A stretch of 64,000 bases of DNA from Streptomyces sp. NBC_01551. Its GTDB lineage: Bacteria; Actinomycetota; Actinomycetes; Streptomycetales; Streptomycetaceae. Location of the stretch: contig NZ_JAPEPX010000001.1 of assembly GCF_026339935.1 (NCBI RefSeq), forward strand, positions 4,273,501-4,337,500. The letters run 5' to 3'. Of this stretch, positions 43,608 to 52,860 are shown in pieces. Numbering within the stretch: the first letter of the stretch is position 1; the number at the start of each line of letters is the position of its first letter. Both the position numbers and the translations under genes were made by a program. Under the pieces are notes generated by a model. It searched no databases, was not told the DNA's origin, and was given only the letters and a program-made list of their open reading frames with translations.

Positions 43608-45512
43608 GTGCCCACGCGCCACGACATCCGTAACGTCGCCATCGTCGCCCACGTCGACCATGGCAAGACGACCATCGTCGATGCCATGCTCAAGCAGGCC
43701 GGTGCCTTCGCCGCCCACCAGCACCTCGACGACCGCATGATGGACTCGAACGACCTGGAGCGTGAGAAGGGCATCACGATCCTCGCCAAGAACACGGCGG
43801 TGAAGTATCACCCCAAGGACGGCGGGGCCCCGATCACGATCAACATCATCGACACCCCCGGCCACGCCGACTTCGGTGGTGAGGTCGAGCGCGGTCTGTC
43901 GATGGTGGACGCCGTCGTCCTGCTGGTGGACGCCTCCGAGGGTCCGCTGCCCCAGACCCGCTTCGTCCTGCGCAAGGCCCTGCAGGCGAAGATGCCGGTC
44001 ATCCTCTGCATCAACAAGACCGACCGCCCGGACTCCCGGATCGACGCCGTCGTCAACGAGACGTACGACCTCTTCCTGGACCTGGACGCGGACGAGGACC
44101 AGATCGAGTTCCCGATCGTCTACGCCTGCGGCCGTGACGGCGTCGCCTCGCTGACCAAGCCGGAGGACGGCACCGTCCCCGCGGACAGCGACAGCCTGGA
44201 GCCGTTCTTCTCCACCATCCTGGAGCACGTCCCGGCCCCGGTGTACGACGAGGAGGCCCCCCTCCAGGCCCACGTCACCAACCTGGACGCCGACAACTTC
44301 CTCGGCCGCATCGCGCTGCTGCGCGTCGAGCAGGGCGAGCTGCGCAAGGGCCAGACCGTCACCTGGATCAAGCGTGACGGCACCCAGTCCAACGTCCGCA
44401 TCACCGAGCTGATGATGACCGAGGCGCTCACCCGCAAGCCGGCCGAGGTGGCGGGCCCGGGTGACATCTGCGCGGTCGCCGGTATCCCCGACATCATGAT
44501 CGGCGAGACCCTGGCCGACCCGGAGAACCCGATCGCGCTCCCGCTGATCTCGGTCGACGAGCCGGCGATCTCCATGACCATCGGTACGAACACCTCCCCG
44601 ATGGTCGGCCGCGGCGGCAGCGGCAAGGGCGCGGACGCCAAGTCCGCGGTCAAGGACCGCAAGGTCACCGCGCGCCAGGTCAAGGACCGTCTGGACCGCG
44701 AGCTGATCGGTAACGTCTCGCTCCGCGTCCTCGACACCGAGCGCCCGGACGCCTGGGAGGTCCAGGGCCGCGGTGAGCTCGCGCTCGCCATCCTGGTCGA
44801 GCAGATGCGCCGCGAGGGCTTCGAGCTGACCATCGGCAAGCCGCAGGTCGTCACGCAGGAGATCGACGGCAAGGTGCACGAGCCGGTCGAGCGCATGACG
44901 ATCGACGTCCCCGAGGAGCACATGGGCGCGGTCACGCAGCTCATGGGCGTCCGCAAGGGCCGCATGGACAACATGTCGAACCACGGCTCCGGCTGGGTCC
45001 GCATGGAGTTCGTCGTCCCGTCGCGCGGCCTCATCGGCTTCCGTACGGAGTTCCTGACGAACACCCGCGGTACCGGTATCGCCCACTCGATCCACGAGGG
45101 CCACGAGCCGTGGTTCGGCCAGCTGGTCACCCGTAACAACGGCTCCCTGGTCGCCGACCGCGCCGGCTCCGTGACGCCGTTCGCGATGATCAACCTGCAG
45201 GAGCGCGGCGTCCTGTTCACCGACCCCGGCACCGAGGTGTACGAGGGCATGATCGTCGGCGAGAACTCGCGCTCCGACGACATGGACGTGAACATCACCA
45301 AGGAGAAGAAGCTCACCAACATGCGTGCGGCTTCCGCGGACAACACGGAGAACGTGATTCCGCCGCGCAAGCTGTCGCTGGAGCAGTCCCTGGAGTTCTG
45401 CCGCGACGACGAGTGCGTCGAGGTGACCCCGGAGGCCGTCCGCATCCGCAAGGTCGTCCTGGACCAGAAGGAGCGCTCGCGTACCGCGTCGCGCGCCAAG
45501 TCCGGTAAGTAG
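43608..45512 (+). CDS. typA: Translational GTPase TypA/BipA
   Basis: 634 aa, slightly longer than E. coli BipA (607). EF-G-like GTPase motifs: G1 AHVDHGKTT (about 14-22), the KGITI effector region, G3 DTPGHADF, G4 NKTD. Further on are the EF-G-like domains and the C-terminal domain containing GRGELALAILVEQMRREGFE and SRGLIGFRTEFLTNTRGTG. It associates with ribosomes in stress and assembly. GTG 43608 follows GGGAGAAG (43592-43599). Confidence 0.96.
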   Translation: MPTRHDIRNVAIVAHVDHGKTTIVDAMLKQAGAFAAHQHLDDRMMDSNDLEREKGITILAKNTAVKYHPKDGGAPITINIIDTPGHADFGGEVERGLSMVDAVVLLVDASEGPLPQTRFVLRKALQAKMPVILCINKTDRPDSRIDAVVNETYDLFLDLDADEDQIEFPIVYACGRDGVASLTKPEDGTVPADSDSLEPFFSTILEHVPAPVYDEEAPLQAHVTNLDADNFLGRIALLRVEQGELRKGQTVTWIKRDGTQSNVRITELMMTEALTRKPAEVAGPGDICAVAGIPDIMIGETLADPENPIALPLISVDEPAISMTIGTNTSPMVGRGGSGKGADAKSAVKDRKVTARQVKDRLDRELIGNVSLRVLDTERPDAWEVQGRGELALAILVEQMRREGFELTIGKPQVVTQEIDGKVHEPVERMTIDVPEEHMGAVTQLMGVRKGRMDNMSNHGSGWVRMEFVVPSRGLIGFRTEFLTNTRGTGIAHSIHEGHEPWFGQLVTRNNGSLVADRAGSVTPFAMINLQERGVLFTDPGTEVYEGMIVGENSRSDDMDVNITKEKKLTNMRAASADNTENVIPPRKLSLEQSLEFCRDDECVEVTPEAVRIRKVVLDQKERSRTASRAKSGK

Positions 45513-45561
45513 TACGCGGGTTCCCCAGGCGCCGCCTGGGGACCGCCCGTATCCCGGCTGA

Positions 45562-45608
45562 CGAACAGCCCCTCCCGCCACGTGTGTCGTGGCAGGAGGG
45601 GCTGTTCG
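45562..45608 (+). terminator. Terminator after typA
   Basis: A 21-nt arm, CGAACAGCCCCTCCCGCCACG, pairs with 45588-45608 with a single C-A mismatch around the loop TGTGT. Confidence 0.88.
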
Positions 45609-45761
45609 CGTTTGTCAAGCGGATTATTGCGTTCAGGTGTCCGCATTCCGACCGTGACACTCCGGAAGGTGAGCTAACCGTCCGTTTCGCACGTGTCTGT
45701 CTCCTATCCGTTTGTCCGGATTTCGGGTTTTCGCCATGCGGTGATGTTGTGAAAACGAGAC

Positions 45762-45771
45762 CACTTAAGTG
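45762..45771. promoter_or_regulatory. CACTTAAGTG palindrome in the opp operon 1 upstream region
   Basis: A perfect 10-nt palindrome in the AT-richer leader (45609-45950) of the first oligopeptide operon. It lies inside ACCAC-TTAAGT-GTGGT, which has a second, offset inverted repeat. It could be a regulator site. No other gene is present in the 438-nt gap. Confidence 0.4.
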
Positions 45772-45950
45772 TGGTTTACGGTCTGGGCGTCCCTGAGGAT
45801 GGCTCCATTGAGCTCGGGTCAATGGGTCACGCGCTGTGGGGAGCGCCGACTCACGAGCACACACGATGGGACCGGATTTCGCTGTCAGGGGTGTCAGCGG
45901 GAGCCGGGTCCTTCACGTATCGACAGTGACTCCTGAGGAGGCAATTACCC

Positions 45951-47576
45951 ATGCGCGGAGCAACGAGCGCCAAGTGGGTCGCGGGTGCCGTCGTCGTGGC
46001 GATGGCCGCTACGGCTTGCAGCACCAGCAAGGACTCTGACTCCGCCGGCAAGTCCGGCGGCAACATCACCGTGGTGCTCGGCGAGCCGCAGCACGGCCTG
46101 GTGGGTCAGAACACCGCCGAGTCCGAGGGCGCGGAGGTTCTCAACGCGCTCTTCACCGGCCTGGTCGAGTACGACAACAAGACCAACGAGCCGAAGCTCG
46201 CGGTCGCCGAGTCGATCGAGACCACGGACTCGAAGACGTGGACGATCAAGCTGAAGGACGGCTACACGTTCCACAACGGCGAGAAGGTCGACGCGCAGTC
46301 GTTCGTCCGCGCCTGGAACTGGGGCGCCAACCAGGACAACGCTGCTGAGGGCATGCCCTTCTTCGACAAGATCGAGGGCTCCGAGGAGCTGGCGCCGGGC
46401 AAGGACAAGAAGCCGACCACCAAGGAGCTCAAGGGCCTCAAGGTCGTCGACGAGAAGACCTTCACGGTCACGCTCAAGGCTCCGTTCTCCCAGTTCAAGA
46501 CGATGCTGGGCTACAACGCCTTCTACCCGCTGCCGAAGGCCTTCGAGGCCGACCCGCAGAAGTTCGGCGAGAACCCGATCGGCAACGGCGCCTTCCAGAT
46601 GGACGGTGCCTGGGAGCACAACAAGCAGATCAAGGTCAAGCGCTACGACAAGTTCCCGGCCGAGGGCCGCGCGAAGCTCGAGGGCGTCACCTTCAAGATC
46701 TACGACAACCTGGACACGGCGTACAACGACCTGCGCGCCGACAACATCCAGATCGTCGACAAGCTCCCCGTGTCCGCGCTCGCCACCGTCTCCCAGGAGT
46801 TCGGCGACCGCTACATCTACAAGCCCGAGTCGGGCGTCGGCTACCTCGGCCTGCCGCTGGCCACCAACCCGGAGGCCTTCGGCAAGATCGAGATCCGCAA
46901 GGCGATCTCGATGGCCATCGACCGGGACGCCATCACGAAGACCATCTTCAACGGCACCCGCAAGCCGGCCGACGACTTCATCAGCCCCATCATCCCGGGT
47001 TACCGCAAGGGCGCCCTCGGCGAGGCGGGCACGTACAACCCGACCAAGGCCAAGGAGCTTTGGACCCAGGCGGGCGGCGTTCCCGGCAACAAGCTGGAGC
47101 TCGGCTACAACGCCGACGGCGGCCACAAGGAGTGGATCGAGGCCGTCGCCAACCAGCTGAAGGCGAACCTCGGCGTCGAGGTCACCGCCAAGCCGTACGC
47201 CAAGTTCGGCGACATCCTGGACGACCTCCAGGCCAAGAAGTACAAGGGTCCGTTCCGCATGGCGTGGTCGATGGACTACCCGGCCGCGGAGAACTACCTG
47301 CGCCCGATCTTCTCGAAGATCGCGATCGAGACCGGCTCCAACTACGGCGGCTACGTCAACGAGGAGTTCGAGTCGACGATGGCGGAGGCCGACAAGGCCA
47401 CCGACCCGGCCGAGGGCCTGAAGCTGTACCAGAAGGCCGATGACATCATCATCAAGGACCTTCCGTACATCCCGGTCTTCACCTACATGTCTTCTTCGGC
47501 CTACTCCAAGTCCGTGAAGAACGTCGAGATCGACGCCCAGGGCCGTATGGACCTGGCCAAGGTCGAGCTCAACTAA
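45951..47576 (+). CDS. Oligopeptide ABC transporter substrate-binding lipoprotein (opp operon 1)
   Basis: 541 aa SBP_bac_5 lipoprotein. Signal MRGATSAKWVAGAVVVAMAA with lipobox ATAC, lipidated at C23. Typical peptide-binding segments: YTFHNGEKVDAQSFVRAWNWGAN, EIRKAISMAIDRDAITKTIF and FRMAWSMDYPAAENYLRP. It has lower sequence complexity and a Lys-rich composition compared with the orphan protein upstream. ATG 45951 has GAGGAGG 8 nt upstream. First gene of a five-gene operon, followed by a strong hairpin. It is BldKB-like by family; whether it is the orthologue cannot be settled by eye. Confidence 0.9.
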   Translation: MRGATSAKWVAGAVVVAMAATACSTSKDSDSAGKSGGNITVVLGEPQHGLVGQNTAESEGAEVLNALFTGLVEYDNKTNEPKLAVAESIETTDSKTWTIKLKDGYTFHNGEKVDAQSFVRAWNWGANQDNAAEGMPFFDKIEGSEELAPGKDKKPTTKELKGLKVVDEKTFTVTLKAPFSQFKTMLGYNAFYPLPKAFEADPQKFGENPIGNGAFQMDGAWEHNKQIKVKRYDKFPAEGRAKLEGVTFKIYDNLDTAYNDLRADNIQIVDKLPVSALATVSQEFGDRYIYKPESGVGYLGLPLATNPEAFGKIEIRKAISMAIDRDAITKTIFNGTRKPADDFISPIIPGYRKGALGEAGTYNPTKAKELWTQAGGVPGNKLELGYNADGGHKEWIEAVANQLKANLGVEVTAKPYAKFGDILDDLQAKKYKGPFRMAWSMDYPAAENYLRPIFSKIAIETGSNYGGYVNEEFESTMAEADKATDPAEGLKLYQKADDIIIKDLPYIPVFTYMSSSAYSKSVKNVEIDAQGRMDLAKVELN

Positions 47577-47603
47577 CACCCCTCTTCACCAAGGGGACAC
47601 AGG

Positions 47604-47641
47604 GGGCGGGCAGACGGAATCAGGTTTCCGTCTGCCCGCCC
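47604..47641 (+). promoter_or_regulatory. Intra-operon hairpin between binding protein and permease genes
   Basis: GGGCGGGCAGACGGAA pairs perfectly with 47626-47641 (16 bp, loop TCAGGT). It sits 27 nt after the lipoprotein stop and 30 nt before the permease start. Such hairpins often stabilise the upstream message or cause partial termination, giving an excess of binding protein over membrane parts. Confidence 0.75.
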
Positions 47642-47670
47642 TATCCCCTGTTCTTCATGTTGGAGGTCTG

Positions 47671-48618
47671 ATGGGCCGCTACCTCATCCGCCGACTCATA
47701 CAGGCGATCCCTGTACTGCTCGGTGCCACGTTCCTGATCTACGCGCTGACGTTCGCCATGCCGGGCGCTGACCCGATCCAGCTCCTCGCGGGCGAGAAGA
47801 AGGCCGACCCGCTCGTCGCGGCGATGCTGCGCGAGAAGTACCACCTCGACGACCCGTTCCTGCTGCAGTACTGGAACTACATCACCGGTGTGTTCCAGGG
47901 CGACCTCGGTGAGACCCTCACCGGTCGCAAGGTCCTCGACATGATCACCGAGGCCTTCCCGTACACGATCAACCTCGCCCTCGTCGCCTTCGCGATCGAG
48001 GCCGTCGTGGGCGTCGTGGCCGGCATCATGGCCGCGCTGCGCCGCGGCAAGTTCATCGACCAGCTGGTGCTGCTCTCCACCCTCCTGGTCATCTCGATCC
48101 CCGTCTTCGTCACCGGCTTCGTGCTCCAGCTGACGCTCGGCGTCAAGCTCAAGAACGACTGGGGCATCGACTTCTTCTCCCCGTCCTTCAACGAGGCCGA
48201 CGGGTTCCGCGCCTACCTCCTCCCGGCGTTCGTGCTCGCCTCGACCTCCCTCGCGTACGTGGCGCGACTGACGCGCACCAGCCTCATGGAGACGATGCGT
48301 GCGGACTACGTCCGTACCGCGACCGCCAAGGGCCTGCCCCGGCGCCGCGTCGTCGTCAACCACGGTCTGCGCAACGCCATGATCCCGATCGTCACCTTCC
48401 TCGGCGCCGACCTCGGTGGCCTGATGGGCGGTGCGGTCATCACGGAGCGCATCTTCAACATCCACGGCGTCGGCGGTCTGCTCGCCAAGTCCGTGTACCT
48501 GAAGGAAGGCGCGGTCGTGGTCGGCGGTGTGACGCTGCTGGTGCTCGTCTACCTCATCGCCAACCTGATCGTGGACCTGCTCTACGCCGTGCTCGACCCG
48601 AGGATCCGCTATGCGTGA
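47671..48618 (+). CDS. Oligopeptide ABC transporter permease, OppB/DppB type (operon 1)
   Basis: 315 aa, six predicted helices. It begins MGRYLIRRLIQAIPVLLGATFLIYALTF, the standard OppB-type start. The EAA-loop region is YVRTATAKGLPRRRVVVNHGLRNAMIPI, ending LLYAVLDPRIRYA. It forms the channel with the second permease. ATG 47671 is preceded by GGAGG. Its last 8 nt overlap the next gene (ATGCGTGA). Confidence 0.92.
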   Translation: MGRYLIRRLIQAIPVLLGATFLIYALTFAMPGADPIQLLAGEKKADPLVAAMLREKYHLDDPFLLQYWNYITGVFQGDLGETLTGRKVLDMITEAFPYTINLALVAFAIEAVVGVVAGIMAALRRGKFIDQLVLLSTLLVISIPVFVTGFVLQLTLGVKLKNDWGIDFFSPSFNEADGFRAYLLPAFVLASTSLAYVARLTRTSLMETMRADYVRTATAKGLPRRRVVVNHGLRNAMIPIVTFLGADLGGLMGGAVITERIFNIHGVGGLLAKSVYLKEGAVVVGGVTLLVLVYLIANLIVDLLYAVLDPRIRYA

Positions 48619-49570
48619 CACAACTACGGTGGAGGACTCGATGACCGACACCCAGATCGCCGGAGCCCCCTCCGCCGACGCCGCGGTCTCCAAGGGCAGC
48701 CGCAAGAAGAAGAAGGACCGCGAGGCCAGCCTCTGGTCGGACGCCATCGACGACCTGCGCCGCAACCCGGTCTTCCTGATCGGTGCGTTCCTCGTCCTGT
48801 GCCTGCTGGTCATCTCGGCCGTTCCGCAGTGGTTCACCGACGGCAGCCCCTTCGACAGCACCGCCTGCGTGCTGCAGGACTCGCTCAAGACGCCTTCCTC
48901 GGACCACTGGTTCGGCTACGACATCCAGGGCTGCGACGTCTACACCCGCACGGTGTGGGCCGCCCGCAACTCCGTGATCGTCGGCATCGTCACCACGACG
49001 CTCGTCGTCGTCGTCGGCGGAGCGCTCGGCCTGCTGGCCGGCTGGATGGGCGGCCTCGTCGACAGCATCCTGTCCCGCTTCACCGAGATCTTCTTCGCGA
49101 TCCCGCTGCTCCTCGGCGGCATGCTCATCATGTCGGCCCTGCCGGGCAACGCCTGGACGGTCTCGCTGGTGCTCGCGATCCTCGGCTGGCCGCAGATCTT
49201 CCGCATCATGCGGTCCTCGGTGCTGCAGAACAAGAACAACGACTACGTGGTGGCCGCCCGCGCCCTCGGCGCCGGCACCCTGCGCATCACGCTGCGCCAC
49301 ATCCTGCCGAACGCCATCGCCCCCGTCATCGTGGTCGGTGCGATCAGCCTGGGTGTCTACATCTCCGCCGAGGCGGCCCTGTCGTACCTCGGCATCGGTG
49401 TCCAGCCCCCGGAGATCTCCTGGGGCCTGATGGTCAGCGACGCCTCCGTCCGCTGGCTCCAGGCACCCCACGTGCTGCTGTTCCCGGCCGCCGCGCTGAG
49501 CATCACCGTGCTCGCGTTCATCATGGTCGGCGACGCGGTACGCGACGCCCTCGACCCGAAGCTGCGCTGA
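48611..49570 (+). CDS. Oligopeptide ABC transporter permease, OppC/DppC type (operon 1)
   Basis: 319 aa. A charged, lysine-rich N-terminal tail (about 1-38, KGSRKKKKDREA) precedes the OppC-N region (LWSDAIDDLRRNPVFLIGAFLV), then an extracellular loop with GYDIQGCDVYTRTVWAARNS and the inner-membrane permease domain with the EAA loop YVVAARALGAGTLRITLRHILPNAIAP. ATG 48611 overlaps the upstream stop by 8 nt. It ends DAVRDALDPKLR. Confidence 0.92.
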   Translation: MRDTTTVEDSMTDTQIAGAPSADAAVSKGSRKKKKDREASLWSDAIDDLRRNPVFLIGAFLVLCLLVISAVPQWFTDGSPFDSTACVLQDSLKTPSSDHWFGYDIQGCDVYTRTVWAARNSVIVGIVTTTLVVVVGGALGLLAGWMGGLVDSILSRFTEIFFAIPLLLGGMLIMSALPGNAWTVSLVLAILGWPQIFRIMRSSVLQNKNNDYVVAARALGAGTLRITLRHILPNAIAPVIVVGAISLGVYISAEAALSYLGIGVQPPEISWGLMVSDASVRWLQAPHVLLFPAAALSITVLAFIMVGDAVRDALDPKLR

Positions 49571-49583
49571 GGAAGGGCGTACG

Positions 49584-50642
49584 TTGACCATCATCGACAA
49601 GACCTCGAACGTCCCCGCGCCCCGTTCGGCGCCGGAGGGCACCACCCCCCTGCTCGAAGTGCGCGACCTGCACGTCGAGTTCCACACCCGCGACGGTGTC
49701 GCCAAGGCCGTCAACGGTGTCTCGTACTCCGTGAACGCCGGCGAGACCCTCGCCGTGCTCGGCGAGTCCGGCTCCGGCAAGTCCGTGACGGCGCAGGCCA
49801 TCATGGGCATCCTGGACATGCCCCCCGGCAAGATCGCGGGCGGCGAGATCCTCTTCCAGGGCACGGACCTGCTCAAGCTCCCGGCCGAGGAGTACCGCAA
49901 GATCCGCGGCTCGAAGATCGCGATGATCTTCCAGGACGCGCTCTCCTCGCTGAACCCGGTGCACACCGTCGGCGCCCAGCTCGGCGAGATGTTCCGCGTC
50001 CACCGCGGCATGTCCAAGAAGGACGCCACGGCCAAGGCCGTCGAGCTCATGGACCGCGTGAAGATCCCCGCCGCCAAGGCGCGCGTGGGCGACTACCCGC
50101 ACCAGTTCTCCGGCGGTATGCGCCAGCGCATCATGATCGCCATGGCGATGGCCCTGGAGCCCGACCTGATCATCGCCGACGAGCCCACCACGGCTCTCGA
50201 CGTGACGGTCCAGGCCCAGGTCATGGACCTGCTCGCGGAGCTCCAGCGCGAGATGAACATGGGCCTGATCCTGATCACCCACGACCTCGGCGTCGTCGCC
50301 GACGTCGCGGACAAGATCGCCGTCATGTACGGCGGCCGGATCGTCGAGAACGCCCCGGTCCACGAGATCTACGCCCGCCCGGCGCACCCGTACACCCGCG
50401 GCCTGCTCGACTCGATCCCGCGTCTGGACCAGAAGGGCCAGGAGCTCTACGCGATCAAGGGCCTGCCGCCCAACCTGCTGAACATCCCGACCGGTTGCGC
50501 CTTCAACCCGCGCTGCCCGAAGGCCCAGGACATCTGCCGCACCGACGTGCCGGTCCTGCACCCGGTCACCGAGCAGGACGGCACCGAGCTGCCGGGCCGC
50601 GGCAGCGCGTGCCACTTCTGGAAGGAGCAGCTCCATGGCTGA
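49584..50642 (+). CDS. Oligopeptide ABC transporter ATPase, OppD/DppD type (operon 1)
   Basis: 352 aa. Walker [11 protein letters not shown]-loop [11 protein letters not shown], signature FSGGMRQR, Walker [12 protein letters not shown] and the H-loop [15 protein letters not shown]. The C-terminal oligo_HPY region carries cysteines [15 protein letters not shown] and ACHFW, a pattern now associated with an Fe-S cluster in such ATPases (family knowledge). The start is TTG 49584 (L-T-I-I-D-K-T-S) with GGAAGGG. The last 8 nt overlap the next gene. Confidence 0.92.
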   Translation: MTIIDKTSNVPAPRSAPEGTTPLLEVRDLHVEFHTRDGVAKAVNGVSYSVNAGETLAVLGESGSGKSVTAQAIMGILDMPPGKIAGGEILFQGTDLLKLPAEEYRKIRGSKIAMIFQDALSSLNPVHTVGAQLGEMFRVHRGMSKKDATAKAVELMDRVKIPAAKARVGDYPHQFSGGMRQRIMIAMAMALEPDLIIADEPTTALDVTVQAQVMDLLAELQREMNMGLILITHDLGVVADVADKIAVMYGGRIVENAPVHEIYARPAHPYTRGLLDSIPRLDQKGQELYAIKGLPPNLLNIPTGCAFNPRCPKAQDICRTDVPVLHPVTEQDGTELPGRGSACHFWKEQLHG

Positions 50643-51687
50643 GCTCACCAAGAACGCCACCGAGCGCGAGCCGATCCTCCAGGTGCGCAACCTGGTCAAG
50701 CACTTCCCGCTGACCCAGGGCATCCTGTTCAAGAAGCAGGTCGGCGCCGTCAAGGCCGTCGACGGGGTCTCCTTCGACCTCTACCAGGGCGAGACCCTCG
50801 GCATCGTCGGCGAGTCCGGCTGTGGCAAGTCCACCGTCGCCAAGCTGCTGATGAGCCTGGAGAAGGCCACCGCCGGCGAGGTCTTCTACAAGGGCCAGGA
50901 CATCACCAAGCTGTCCGGCCGCGCCCTGAAGGCCGTCCGGCGCAACATCCAGATGGTGTTCCAGGACCCGTACACCTCGCTGAACCCGCGCATGACGGTC
51001 GGCGACATCATCGGCGAGCCCTTCGAGATCCACCCCGAGGTGGCCCCGAAGGGCGACCGGCGCCGCAAGGTCCAGGAGCTCCTGGACGTCGTGGGCCTGA
51101 ACCCGGAGTACATCAACCGGTACCCGCACCAGTTCTCCGGCGGCCAGCGCCAGCGCATCGGCATCGCCCGCGGCCTCGCGCTCAACCCGGAGATCATCAT
51201 CTGCGACGAGCCGGTCTCCGCGCTCGACGTGTCGGTGCAGGCCCAGGTCATCAACCTGATGGAGAAGCTCCAGGACGAGTTCAACCTGTCCTACGTCTTC
51301 ATCGCGCACGACCTCTCGATCGTCCGGCACATCTCGGACCGCGTGGGCGTCATGTACCTCGGGAAGATGGCCGAGATCGGCACCGACGCCGAGATCTACG
51401 AGCACCCGACGCACCCCTACACCCAGGCGCTGCTGTCGGCCGTCCCGGTCCCGGACCCGGGCGCCCGCGAGGGCCGCGAGCGGATCATCCTCACCGGTGA
51501 CGTCCCCTCGCCGGCCAACCCGCCGTCGGGCTGCCGCTTCCGCACCCGCTGCTGGAAGGCCGAGGAGCGCTGCTCCACGGAGGAGCCGCTGCTGGCGATC
51601 CCGACGCGCTTCCAGGGTGTGAACACCCCGGCCGCGCACGAGTCGGCCTGCCACTTCGCGGAGGAGAAGGCCATCCTGGCCGTCTGA
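50635..51687 (+). CDS. Oligopeptide ABC transporter ATPase, OppF/DppF type (operon 1)
   Basis: 350 aa. OppF-type N-terminus ([28 protein letters not shown]), Walker [10 protein letters not shown], signature FSGGQRQR, Walker [13 protein letters not shown], then C-terminal [15 protein letters not shown] and ACHF cysteines. It pairs with the OppD-type subunit to power uptake. ATG 50635 overlaps the upstream stop. It is followed by a strong terminator ending the operon. Confidence 0.93.
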   Translation: MAELTKNATEREPILQVRNLVKHFPLTQGILFKKQVGAVKAVDGVSFDLYQGETLGIVGESGCGKSTVAKLLMSLEKATAGEVFYKGQDITKLSGRALKAVRRNIQMVFQDPYTSLNPRMTVGDIIGEPFEIHPEVAPKGDRRRKVQELLDVVGLNPEYINRYPHQFSGGQRQRIGIARGLALNPEIIICDEPVSALDVSVQAQVINLMEKLQDEFNLSYVFIAHDLSIVRHISDRVGVMYLGKMAEIGTDAEIYEHPTHPYTQALLSAVPVPDPGAREGRERIILTGDVPSPANPPSGCRFRTRCWKAEERCSTEEPLLAIPTRFQGVNTPAAHESACHFAEEKAILAV

Positions 51688-51710
51688 TCCCGCACCGCGG
51701 TACGCACTCC

Positions 51711-51750
51711 CGGACGCCCGGGACCGGAATCATCCGGTCCCGGGCGTCCG
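51711..51750 (+). terminator. Terminator ending opp operon 1
   Basis: A perfect 18-bp stem, CGGACGCCCGGGACCGGA with its complement at 51733-51750, around ATCA. Confidence 0.9.
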
Positions 51751-51815
51751 TGCGTCGAAGGGCGTTCGCGCAAAGGCGGTTGCGGCCGCAGCGCGGCCGG
51801 GCCGAGAGTGGGCCG

Positions 51816-52754
51816 ATGACCGACATGCTCACCGTCCGGCCCGCCGGGCCCGGGGACGCGGCCGACATCTGCGCCCTGCTCAACGCCGTCGACATCGTCG
51901 AGATCGGCAGACCGGAGACCGACCTCGGCACCGTCGAGGCCGACCTCCACCACCCCGACGTCAACCTCGCCACCGACTCCTGGCTCGCCTTCCAGCGCGG
52001 TCGGCTGGTGGCCTACGCCCTGGTCTGGGCGGACTCCGGACCCGGCCGCGTCGACTGCGACCACTACGTCCTGCCCGGCCACCCGGAAGCCGCCGCCGCA
52101 CTGTTGGACCGGATGGCGGTCCGGGCGCGCGCCATGGGAGGCGCCGCCGAGCGAAGTGTGCTGCGGCTCCAGCTCAACGTGAAGCCCACCCTCGACCTCG
52201 CCCTCCTCACGCGCCGCGGCTACCGCACCGTGCGCCGCTACCAGGTGATGACACGGGCGCTGGATCCGGCGGCGGACCTCGCGCCGGCGCCGCCCCAGGG
52301 CCTCACCCTGCGCCACTGCGCCGCCGACGAGGCCGACCGGCGCAGGGCCCACGCCCTCGTCGAGGAGACCTTCGCCGCCCACTTCGGCCATGTGGAGCGC
52401 GCGTACGAACCCTGGCTCGACCACCTCGACGCCCGCGACCTCGACTGGTCCCTGGTCTGGATCGCCCAGCTGCCCGGCCACGGCGACGCGGCCGTCCTGC
52501 TCACCCGCGACGACCGCACCAGCATGGGTTGGATCAGCCACATCGGCGTACGGGAGGACCTGCGCGGCCGCGGTATCGGCGGTTTCCTGCTGCGCCACGG
52601 CTTCGCCGCCTACGCGGCGCGCGGCCGGGACACCGTCGGCCTGGGCGTGGACGTCCACAACGAGACCGGCGCGCTCGGGCTCTACGAGGCGCACGGCATG
52701 GGCCTGCACTACGCGGTCGACACCTGGGAGCTGGCTTTGCACCCGCAGGGGTGA
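51816..52754 (+). CDS. Tandem GNAT-family N-acetyltransferase
   Basis: 312 aa with two GNAT folds. The first (about 1-145) is degenerate. The second (about 155-312) holds the acetyl-CoA loop GVREDLRGRGIGGFLL (R-x-x-G-x-G/A pattern) and a VDVHNETGALGLYEAHGM segment, typical of MshD-like or mycothiol-synthase-like double GNATs. The exact substrate is unknown. A mycothiol link is tempting because mshB is 7 kb away but unproven. ATG 51816 (MTDMLTVRPAGPGD) follows GAGAG. It sits between the two opp operons with its own start region. Confidence 0.75.
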   Translation: MTDMLTVRPAGPGDAADICALLNAVDIVEIGRPETDLGTVEADLHHPDVNLATDSWLAFQRGRLVAYALVWADSGPGRVDCDHYVLPGHPEAAAALLDRMAVRARAMGGAAERSVLRLQLNVKPTLDLALLTRRGYRTVRRYQVMTRALDPAADLAPAPPQGLTLRHCAADEADRRRAHALVEETFAAHFGHVERAYEPWLDHLDARDLDWSLVWIAQLPGHGDAAVLLTRDDRTSMGWISHIGVREDLRGRGIGGFLLRHGFAAYAARGRDTVGLGVDVHNETGALGLYEAHGMGLHYAVDTWELALHPQG

Positions 52755-52860
52755 CAGGCACGAGACGCGAGGGTGCAATCGGCCGAACCGGGAGTGCTCA
52801 GGGCCCCACATAGGGTGACATGGGCCCCAAGTGAGTCTTGGGAGCCATAGGAGGCACTCC

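Noticed and set aside
43320..45581. 753-codon minus-strand frame opposite typA
   Set aside because: Val/Asp/Leu/His-rich mirror of a highly expressed gene, with no domain and no independent support.
45951..51687. Calling opp operon 1 (or operon 2) bldK outright
   Set aside because: As I recall, bldK of S. coelicolor has a permease gene before the binding-protein gene. Both operons here begin with the binding protein, and orthology needs a tree.
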